Assembly: GCA_038380435.1 (NCBI GenBank)
Contig: JAWZYU010000011.1
Span: forward strand, 76,319,501-76,383,500
DNA length: 64,000 bases
Source: Ryuthela nishihirai
Lineage: Eukaryota > Arthropoda > Arachnida > Araneae > Heptathelidae
Direction of reading: 5' to 3'
Below the pieces are notes generated by a model. That model saw nothing but the letters and a program-made list of their open reading frames with translations, was not told the DNA's origin and ran no database searches. Positions 35,425 through 43,129 of this stretch are shown here, one piece after another; position 1 is the stretch's first letter; every line of letters begins with the position of its first letter. The translations under genes were made by a program, and so were the position numbers.

Positions 35425-36843
35425 TTAGCCAAAAACTAAAAGTTTTCCCTCTAGTGGTTGTAAAGTTGCTTTCCGTTCTAAGACAATTGCGCAATATACG
35501 TGATAAAATTCGTTTGGTGGTCTATTTAATTTAAATCGTATTTCAATATTAGCAGTTGCTGATAATTCATATAGACGTGATTCGTATTTGCTGACATCGA
35601 AGTGAAATATCGGATACAGTTTCATAAAATCTTGGTAACTGACTTGTGCACCCAAGTCGATATCCATATTTTTTGCAGCTAAAAAGCTGTTGTAAACTCG
35701 CGCATAGCGTTGGGTTCAAAGTTCACTCGAATTCTTGTCGGAAAACTGTTTGCTATTCACTCTGATCTGAATCTGTTCTAATAACATGTGATCAAATACC
35801 ATATTGTTTCTGGTTTGATTATTTAATCGGTTAGACTTTTGTAAGACGACATAAAGATGGACAGGTTTGTTTTGAGTTGTAGTAACCTTCGCTTTTGAGT
35901 TGTAGTAACTTCGAACAAATTGTTTTGAGTTGTAGTAACCCGCCAACTGACATGAGAGTCAATTCGAGTATCAAATTTGTACAGTTTGCATGATTCCCAA
36001 AAGATTTCATGTGGATTGCCACTTGCTAACTGAGATTCTAGTTTTGCAAGTACTTGTAGTGATGGTTCCACTTTTGGAATAAACCAAGCTACGTTAGATA
36101 TTTCACATTTATACAACGTAGCCCCAACTCTCTGAATAATGTCTTTGTCGTCACTTTTTCCCAGTTTTATGATATGTTTTACACCGCGAAACACTTTATC
36201 CACGTCTCGGCAGGATCCAAACAGCGCATTCAGTCAAAAAGAATGATTACATTCATGGTAAGAATAAACTTACATTTTGACTATTTTTTGTAATTTCTTA
36301 TCTGTCCGAGAATCCTTGATTGAATGCAGGATTTTTCTTCAACGCTTGTGCAAAATCCTTTATCTTATTATTAGTATCCAGTTTATCTTCGCCTCCGTCG
36401 TACAAATACGTATTCATTTTCGAACTGTCTGCGGTATCTTTGAACCACATCATACTTGTGGCAGCACTATGTGAAAAGTCTTCCGCAAAATCAATTAAAT
36501 TGTGAATCGTGGTCGTCACTCCTGGCAATTCAATATCCTCCAATTCTCTGTTTTCTATATAATATTGAGCTCTCTTAAAAATGTTGTACCCGTTATTGAC
36601 CATCGTAACTACATCATTTCCGCCTTTATCAGACCCATCTTATTTCAGTATTTTGCCTCTGACGTGTATATAACTATTGTGCGGGTGTAGAAAAACGTCC
36701 ATATCTTTGGTAAATATTTCGTATTTTTCGAGATTTTTAACATTCACATTGGTTTCTCGATATTCCAAGTATTCGTATTTTGTCGTGGAATTATCGTCTA
36801 TTGGATCTTCGAACAAATTCCAGTAAGTAGCTTCAACGTTCAT
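35425..36843 (-). pseudogene. Polinton major capsid protein (double jelly-roll type, PY-like), broken
   Basis: Probably the main shell protein of the virion that Polintons are predicted to form. The ORF starts at 36843 (MNVEATYWNLFEDPIDD) and ends at 35425 (LQPLEGKLLVFG), roughly 470 codons, near the usual size. Breaks: a TAA at 36640-36642 in frame; a stop at 36298 followed by a frameshift region up to 36203; a triplicated 26-27-bp stretch at about 35870-35940 (TTTTGAGTTGTAGTAAC units) that changes frame; and a further frame change near 35700. Assignment rests on position next to the minor capsid gene, length and overall character; I could not fold it. Capsid function in Polintons is known from published structure prediction, not from this sequence. 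Confidence 0.6.
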
Positions 36844-36855
36844 CCTATACTTACT

Positions 36856-36999
36856 TTATAACTTTATGATTTTTAGGCCTTTTCCGTAAATTAACTGATT
36901 AAGAAACATTCTGCTTTTAGGGGATATTTTCTCGTTTTTTCGAACGATAGGTGACGGATTTGTATAAAATATTTTAATTCGCTTTTTCAGTATCTTCAT
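36856..36999 (-). CDS. 47-aa basic peptide between the capsid genes
   Basis: An intact small ORF reading MKILKKRIKIFYTNP and ending YGKGLKIIKL, with 13 Lys/Arg. It starts 3 bp from the stop of the minor capsid gene and ends 13 bp before the major capsid ATG, so it sits in the late-gene cluster like a real gene. The Y-G-K-G-L end echoes the GKGLY words in the protease leader. It might be a small core or cement peptide; the function is unknown. It could also be a chance frame in a compact region. Confidence 0.4.
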   Translation of the reverse strand: MKILKKRIKIFYTNPSPIVRKNEKISPKSRMFLNQLIYGKGLKIIKL

Positions 37000-37001
37000 C
37001 T

Positions 37002-37712
37002 TTATTTTGGTTTGATGTGTAACATGTAAGTCACGTTTTCCTTGTTCAAGTCAATTACTTTATTGTTCTGATCGGTTACTTTCATTCTAATATTGTAAAT
37101 GTAATCAGTTTTATTCAGCGGTAAATATATGGGGAAGAATGGATATGTGTCGATTAAACTGTCAGGCGGTGTTTGAGGCACGAAACTGTACAACACGTCG
37201 CTCTTCTGGTTATTGAGATAGGAAGATTCGACAATAGAACAGTGAATTAGAATGCGATCGACCCCTCTCGTTATGTTGGGTGGGAACTTTCCTTCGTTTT
37301 TTGCTTCATCGATAATTTTCAATTCAAACCCTAGTATTTCTCGCAACTTTACTTCACAAAAAACTATTTTATATCCTCTTGCCAAACGAAAAACAAATCT
37401 TAATGTGGGGAGGGTGCTTTCTAGTATTATAGAGCTAGGATCCCCAAAGATATTTTTCAAAACTTCATTAAATCCGTCTACATCGTACATTCCATTCGGG
37501 AAAGTTATTTTATTCCATTGTCTTCCATTGAAGTATTTCAGAGTGTTATTGTTATATTTATCACTGATGTTGTACCAGGAATACCACATATTGCTACCGA
37601 TCAGTGCTATCTCGTATTCACCATTGAGTGTGATCTGCGTTTCATAATAATTTTACAAATCTTCGGGGTTGTATGCCGTAATAGTAGAGGAATTGAGAGT
37701 TGTGAGTACCAT
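37002..37712 (-). pseudogene. Polinton minor capsid protein (single jelly-roll, PX-like), one stop codon
   Basis: Predicted penton protein of the Polinton particle. The frame begins at ATG 37712 (MVLTTLNSS), meets a TAA at 37653-37655 (codon 20), and is then open to 37002. The body shows the usual strands-and-turns character, with NISDKYNNNTLKYF, ITFPNGMYDVDGFNEVLKNI and PFFPIYLPLNKTDYIYNI. An internal Met at 37589 would give a 195-residue form without the first 41 residues. The adjacent 47-aa ORF and major capsid gene lie downstream on the same strand. Identification is by family pattern and context. Confidence 0.7.
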
Positions 37713-37744
37713 CTTTATTAATATAGTGTAGTACTATGTAGTAC

Positions 37745-38598
37745 TTATATGCTAGTTGTTACCAACAATTCATTCCTATCGTTAGGAGTTTGTTGAAACT
37801 GATACAATATATCATATGGGCTTATGTTATTATTCCTTCGTTTAATGTAATAGATGCAATAGTAACCGCATTTTTCAGAGTAATTTGCTTGAATTTGCGA
37901 AGAGTTATACACGATCGGCTTTGAAGATGTAAGTAAATAGTGTTTTATTTCTTCTGGTAGCGATAAACCGAATGGATCAAAGTATTCGACATAAGGTAAC
38001 TTTGCATCATTGAAATAAGCTACCCAATGAGTTCCTGAACCATGGGAAACGACAAAGTTCACTATATCATTTTCGTTCTTGAATATTTTTGTTGGCAAAG
38101 AATCGATAGAGTATACACCACGGAAACCTTTTTCGTTTTTCATTATATTCTCGATATCTAAGTTACTTAATGGCTCTTTTTTTTTAAATCCTTGAGCTAT
38201 TTGTTTTCCTGGAATGTACAAACCTTTTCCCTTTCTTTTATTTTTAGATAAGCCAGCTGCTCTTTGCTTTCCGGGAATGTATAACCCTTTTCCTAGAACT
38301 TTTTGTGCAAGCTTAGTACCAGTATATCCCGCAGCTCCAACTGCAACTGCTTTTCCCAATGCTGCGAGTGCAGGTATTAAGAACGGTAGAAATCCACCTA
38401 CCTGTGTTTTACTGAAACGAAGTCGAACTGGCGTTTTAGATTTTTTTAGTTTAATGATTTGTCTCTTTGTCAGTTTCAAAGTATCGTTTCTTTCTTCTGT
38501 GGATCAATACTTAAAGTTAAAGGATTCTTATTTACAAATGCACTCTTCAATTTCTGCTTTTGTCCAAGCGTTAAACTAGTAAGATAACTGTGATACAT
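37745..38598 (-). pseudogene. Adenain-like cysteine protease fused to a basic/hydrophobic leader, one frameshift
   Basis: A maturation protease that would process capsid precursors. The leader starts at ATG 38598 with LTLGQKQKLKSA. A frame slip near 38480-38490 joins it to LTKRQIIKLKKSKTPVRLRF, a second copy of the same kind of basic motif, then a hydrophobic stretch (GGFLPFLIPALAALGKAVAV) and two GKGLYIPGKQ units. The catalytic domain occupies the last 150 residues: SHGSGTHWVAYF with the His, YVEYFDPFG with the acidic residue, and SEKCGYYCIYY with the Cys. The C48/C5-like order His-Asp-Cys is complete. The fused leader resembles small virion core or membrane-active peptides of adenoviruses in character only; that link is inference. 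The gene ends at 37745, 33 bp above the minor capsid start. Confidence 0.8.
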
Positions 38599-38728
38599 TA
38601 TACTTTATTTTTATAAGTATCACGCACTTATATTTTATATATAAAAATTAAGCATATATTGTGTAAAGTGCAAAACGAAAACTTTAACGTATAACGTCGA
38701 ATATGTCACATCAAAGAATAAAAGAGTA
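38599..38728. promoter_or_regulatory. Divergent promoter region of the Polinton
   Basis: A 130-bp spacer between the divergent protease (minus) and PLA2-like (plus) genes. It contains TATTTTATATATAAAAATTA (38631-38650), a TATA-like box readable on both strands. It is the only place where the two gene blocks diverge, so early or late promoters probably lie here (inference). Confidence 0.45.
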
Positions 38729-39133
38729 ATGATGAGAGGTAGATGTCGAACCTGTGGAAAAATGAAGTATAAATTTGTGAAACAGAAAAGAAAATTTGTA
38801 AAAGGTGGAGATATAGTAAGCTGGATTCAAGAAAAGTTTAATCCACCCGAAATGCACATTCCAGGTTACCAGTATTATGGACCGTTTACTAAACTCTAGG
38901 AAAGGTTCATGCGAGAAGATCCTGGTATTAACCGTGTGGACAAAGCATGCAAAAAGCACGACATTTCTTACAGAAAATCTACAGAAACTAAAAAGAGACA
39001 CGAAGACGACCAAGAATTATTAAATGATTTGGATGATATTCAGAATCCAACTTTAGGAGAAAGAATTTCAAGAACGATAATCAAACCTATCATTAAAACA
39101 AAGAAACGGTTCGGTTTACGACACAAGAAATAA
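38729..39133 (+). pseudogene. Polinton PLA2-like protein (parvovirus VP1-type phospholipase fold), one stop
   Basis: 134 codons with one TAG at 38897-38899. The N-terminus is basic and has a CRTCGK pair of cysteines. The middle has PGYQYYGPFTKL, a calcium-loop-like segment. After the stop come DPGINRVDKACKKHDISY and RKSTETKKRHEDDQELL. The HD pair in KKHDISY is the catalytic motif of secreted and parvoviral PLA2 domains. In viruses with this domain it helps the particle leave membrane compartments; that role here is inference. It is the first gene of the rightward block and ends 1 bp before the integrase start. Confidence 0.72.
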
Positions 39134-39134
39134 G

Positions 39135-40176
39135 ATGCTTTCTTCCGTTTACTATGACCCATTAAAGGGATATTCCGGTATAAAAGATCTAATGCGCAAA
39201 ATTGGATTGACGGAAAAAGAAGTAAAAAGATTTCTCCAATAACAAGATGTGGTACACGTTATACAAACCCATTCATAAAAAATTTCAAACCAGACGGGTT
39301 TATGTCTCGAATGTAGACGACCAGTGGCAGAGTGATTTAATCGATATGCAAAAATTTAAATTTCACAATAACCACACGAATTTCATTTTAACCGTGATTG
39401 ACATTTTCAGCAAATTCGCCTGGGCAATACCTATTAAAAAGAAAACGGGAAGCGAGATTACCAAAGCATTTGTAGAAATTTTTAAACAACGTAATCCATC
39501 CAAGTTACAAACGGATAAGGGAACTGAGTTTATCAATAAAGAAACTCAAGCAATGTTTAACCAACGAGGTGTCCATTGTTTGCCACTGAAAATGAGACTA
39601 AAGCTCAAATTGTGGAACGATTTAATAGGACTTAATTAAGAAAAAAATAATTTTAGTAAGACAAAAATGTGGAAATATTTCACTGCCAATAACACTAGAA
39701 AATGGATCGATGTGCTACCAAAACTCGTTAAGAATTACAATACTTCTTATCACATCAATAAGAATGACCCCAAAAGAGGCAAGCTTGCAGAAAAACAAAG
39801 ATATTGTGTATTTTAATCTTGTTTGGTAAAAGAATTAAATCTATTACAGCACCAAAATTTAAAATTGGCGCCAAGTACAAGTCACCGTTTAAAAAAGGTT
39901 ATCTCCCCAATTTTACGGAAGAGATTTTTGAAATTTCTCAAGTTCTTAATACAGATCCCATAACCTATAAGATTAAGGATCTGAAAAGAGAACCAATCAT
40001 TGGTAGTTTTTACACCCAAGATGTGGTGAAATACGAAAAGCAAGATGACATTTATAAAGTTGAAACCATTCTGAAAACTAGAGTGAAGAATAATAAAAAA
40101 AGAGTATTATGTTAAATGGTTTGGTTTTGATAATACATTTAATTCCTGGGTCAAAGAAGATGATCTTTTTAAATAA
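39135..40176 (+). pseudogene. Polinton integrase (DDE, with C-terminal chromodomain), several frameshifts
   Basis: Inserts the element into DNA and creates the 6-bp duplication. It starts at 39135 (MLSSVYYDPLKGYSG) and slips frame near 39240. The rve core follows, with DDQWQSDLIDM (first Asp 39333-39335), FILTVIDIFSKFAWAIP and LQTDKGTEF (second Asp 39513). It slips again near 39590 before the catalytic Glu (39615-39617, VERFNR), then KMWKYFTANNTRKWIDVLP. After another slip near 39800 comes an SH3-like region and a chromodomain ending WFGFDNTFNSWVKEDD at 40176. Four or more frame breaks mean it is inactive, although the three catalytic residues remain. Chromodomain integrases are normal for Polintons. 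Confidence 0.88.
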
Positions 40177-40181
40177 AGCAA

Positions 40182-40847
40182 ATGGAGATTCAAATTTTTG
40201 ACTTTGAAGAAGATGAGAAATTCTTGAACAACAGAAACATATTAACACCTCTCTGGCCTTTTAGACTTTTAATCTGTGGTTCATCGGGCTCAGGGAAGAC
40301 GAATCTTTTGTTGAACTTAATATTTAAACATCTTTACCATAATAAAATCTTTTTATATGCCAAAGATTTAACCTAGACGAAATATCAGTTTATGCAAGAA
40401 ATATTCGACGATTTGCATGAAATTTTGGAGAAAACATTTGGCGAAAAAATCTCAATTGCAACTTTCTCTTCCAGTAAAGAAGATATCGTCAAGGTCAACG
40501 AACTGAATCCCGACATGCAAAATTTAATTGTTTTCGACGATTTCGTAACGGAAAAAGATAAAAAAACTCATCGAAGAATTATTCGTCAGAGGAAGGAAAA
40601 AGAACATATTATTGATTTACCTGACACAGAGTTATTTTTCGACTCCAAAAAACATTCTACTACAGTGTAATTATTTTATATTCTTTAATATGCAGAACAA
40701 GAGAGAAATGTTGCAGATACAAATGGATCATGCAACAGAAATCAGGAAAGATATTTTTATGCAGTTTCAAAACCACACGATTTCTTATTAATCGATAAAA
40801 AAAACCAAGCACTTGCCTCTCAAGTACAGAAAACACTTTGGTAAATA
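40182..40847 (+). pseudogene. Polinton packaging ATPase (A32/FtsK-HerA type), broken
   Basis: Predicted motor that fills capsids with the element's DNA. The start at 40182 lies 5 bp after the integrase stop. The Walker A motif GSSGSGKT is near residue 33 and Walker B LIVFDDF is at about 40525-40545. An in-frame TAG (40374-40376) lies between them. A frameshift after about 40575 and another in the A-run near 40795 break the C-terminal part, where NYFIFFNMQNKREM is recognisable. Expected length is about 220 residues, normal for the family. Confidence 0.85.
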
Positions 40848-40850
40848 AAG

Positions 40851-41867
40851 ATGAATTACTTGACAAAGTTTGGCGTCATCAGCTCTGAGACCGGTTCCGA
40901 AAATGGACCAGCGGGAATTCCAGGTGTCGGTTTTAAATTGACACACGATGGGGACTACGACATGAGTAATAAAAAATTGAAAAATGTAGCCAATCCCGAA
41001 GAGGGTTCGGATTCTGTGACAAAACAATATCTGCAACAAGAGTCTATAACACTGAATCACACTGGAAATTATGACGCAAATACTAAAAGAATATCGAATG
41101 TAGGCAGACCTATAGAAAATGGAGATACCGCTACCATTCAATACGTTAATAATGCTTCTTTAATTTTATGGAACAATCGCTACGATGCGCGAAATAAACA
41201 ACTAATCAATGTTACTGAACCGGATGCAGATTCTGGAGTAGTTACAAAACGATATTTGGAAGAAAGAACACTTTGCAATGAGAAAGATAATTACGATGCA
41301 AGAAATAAACGCATTAAAAATCTTGCAGAACGATCGATTCATCCAATGCCACTACGAAACTTTACGTCGACAACTTGACCACTATTCAAAATAGTCCAAT
41401 GAATACATTGGTGAGAAATAAAAATTGGCTCTACGTTCCACGAAGCATTGCATTCGACGGGCATAGTTTCAATGCAGAAAAAAACAACAAATTCTTGATA
41501 TTGCCGATCCCGAGTCGGATTCTGCTGCTGTAACTAAGGGATATTTGGAAAAAGTCGCATTAACTGGCGAAGATGTCTTTAATGCGAACAATAAGAGAAT
41601 AGGAAACCTGGGGGAACCGAGGCACAACAGAAATGCGACAACAAAAAGTTACGTTGATGGCTTGACAAGTTATATCCTAACCCATCCAATGCTCTATTGA
41701 GAAATGAAAATGGACTTTTTGCATCAAGTGGGAACAGTTTCAATGGCGATGCAAATGGAAAACGGATTACGAATGTTGGCACTCCAATTGTGAACAATGA
41801 TGCTGCTACAAAACTATACGTTGATAAAAATACTATAATTTCCCTTACCTATGGTGATAAAGAATAA
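40851..41867 (+). pseudogene. Fibre-like repeat protein of the Polinton, frameshifted
   Basis: Open for 175 codons (to 41378), then continuing in other frames to 41867. A short collagen-like stretch (GPAGIPGVG) near the N-terminus is followed by at least seven 28-32-residue repeats of the form (G/N)YDA-NK-I-NV--P-----TK-YL. Examples are NYDANTKRISNVG, RYDARNKQLINVTEPD and NYDARNKRIKNL; later ones are near 41475, 41580 and 41750. The same repeat grammar is familiar from shafts of phage tail fibres. By analogy, a virion surface fibre is the best guess, but this is inference from the repeat pattern only. Frame breaks occur at about 41350, 41480 and 41690. Confidence 0.6.
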
Positions 41868-41871
41868 ATGA

Positions 41872-42255
41872 ATGAAAAAAGACATATTGCAGTCTCATCC
41901 AATTATACAGATAAACACAAAATTCGACCTACTAACGCAACCTATTTTCAAAGATAATTATTATCTATGCATTTCTAATGGATATATAAGAAAGGTAATC
42001 TGCTGCACAACAAATCCCTCTTTTAGCATAAATTATAGTATCAACTTGGACGATCAAAAATTCTTTGAAGTAGTAAGACCACAACTTCAGCAGTTTTTTT
42101 CTGTTATTCCAGTAAACAAGAAATTTGACAGGGGTAGCAAGATTAGTGTTTCATTTGCTAGACACTATCCAGATCCAAAAGAAAGAAGAAAGGTACCAGG
42201 AGGTCTTGTTTCAGACTTTCATCACGGGGTATATGTCTTTATTGTATATGAATAA
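41872..42255 (+). CDS. Polinton ORF of unknown function, 127 aa, intact
   Basis: An uninterrupted ORF that begins 4 bp after the fibre-like gene and stops 2 bp before the next start, so it is part of the same tightly packed block. It shows no signal peptide or membrane segment. There are two Cys (VICCTTN) and a C-terminal FHHGVYVFIVYE that looks like the last strand of a beta-rich domain. I do not recognise a named family. It is one of few open genes left in a dead element. Confidence 0.6.
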   Translation: MKKDILQSHPIIQINTKFDLLTQPIFKDNYYLCISNGYIRKVICCTTNPSFSINYSINLDDQKFFEVVRPQLQQFFSVIPVNKKFDRGSKISVSFARHYPDPKERRKVPGGLVSDFHHGVYVFIVYE

Positions 42256-42257
42256 AG

Positions 42258-42941
42258 ATGAAGGATCTTAAGCAATTACACAGTATTATAGATGAAATCT
42301 TGAAATCGCGAGCTACTACAAAATCGAAAATTGAAGACACTATTTTGGGAGAGGAACGAGTTAAGGAAACGCTCGAAGAATTTCATAAGCCAGTGGTCGA
42401 ACGGTTAAAAGGTCTGGAAACTGTGCGTGAAGAAACCATGAAGAACATACAAGATGTAGTGAAAACGTTAGAGCCAGAAGAGCCCACTGAGATGCCAGAA
42501 AAAACGTTCGTTTATAATCCAGATTCCAACTTGAAAGATGAAATATTAAACCAAAATAAACTGAAACTTCCGAGTGATATCTTACAGGCGAGAAACCCCA
42601 TTCTTGAGCTGAAAGAAATGATTTACCAAACAATCTGGCATCTTCAGAAACTGGGGGGCAATAAGGCTACACAAACCAAACGCTATGGTAGAACTATTGA
42701 GAAATGTCGAATTATCGATAATCACATTGAGGCACTCAGAAAATATTTAAAGTCGATTAAAATGATGCTCACAGTAATAGAAAGTCAACAGTTTGGTTCT
42801 GGACTATACAAGAGTTTCGACGACATATGCGAAAAATTATCAATCTTGGTTGCCAGTAAACGAGCTGGAAACACCAGTACAGAAGTAATAAATGAAATTT
42901 TCGAAATTTTCGATATTTTGTTAAAAAAACGATATTATTGA
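42258..42941 (+). CDS. Polinton coiled-coil protein of unknown function, 227 aa, intact
   Basis: Open from 42258 (MKDLKQLHSII) to 42941. The first 75 residues are charged and heptad-like (KSRATTKSKIEDTILGEERV), suggesting a coiled coil. A Pro/Glu-rich linker (EPEEPTEMPEKT) follows, then a helical second half with QFGSGLYKSFDDICEKL and a conserved-looking tail, SKRAGNTSTEVINEIFEIFD. Proteins of this shape sit at this position in other arthropod Polintons, as far as I recall, and have no assigned role; virion structural protein is a guess. Confidence 0.6.
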   Translation: MKDLKQLHSIIDEILKSRATTKSKIEDTILGEERVKETLEEFHKPVVERLKGLETVREETMKNIQDVVKTLEPEEPTEMPEKTFVYNPDSNLKDEILNQNKLKLPSDILQARNPILELKEMIYQTIWHLQKLGGNKATQTKRYGRTIEKCRIIDNHIEALRKYLKSIKMMLTVIESQQFGSGLYKSFDDICEKLSILVASKRAGNTSTEVINEIFEIFDILLKKRYY

Positions 42942-43092
42942 CAAAAAGGAAGATAAGATTATGTTCAATAACATCGTATTGTTTAGAAAATTACTCTTGG
43001 ACACACACTATAGTCATGTCTATTTCAATTTCCGATTATGCAAAAAAAAAAATTCCGATATTTTGCAAAAACGGACCATGATTTTTAGCTAC

Positions 43093-43105
43093 TATATATA
43101 ATAAA
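43093..43105 (+). promoter_or_regulatory. TATA-like box before the DNA polymerase gene
   Basis: TATATATAATAAA ends 24 bp before the ATG at 43130. The 190-bp gap before pol is the widest gap in the rightward block, which fits a separate promoter for this gene. Confidence 0.4.
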
Positions 43106-43129
43106 GAGGGTATAACTGCTAACTCAAAG

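Noticed and set aside
38711..39013. Minus-strand 100-aa ORF with hydrophobic stretches
   Set aside because: Antisense to the PLA2-like gene, which has motif support.
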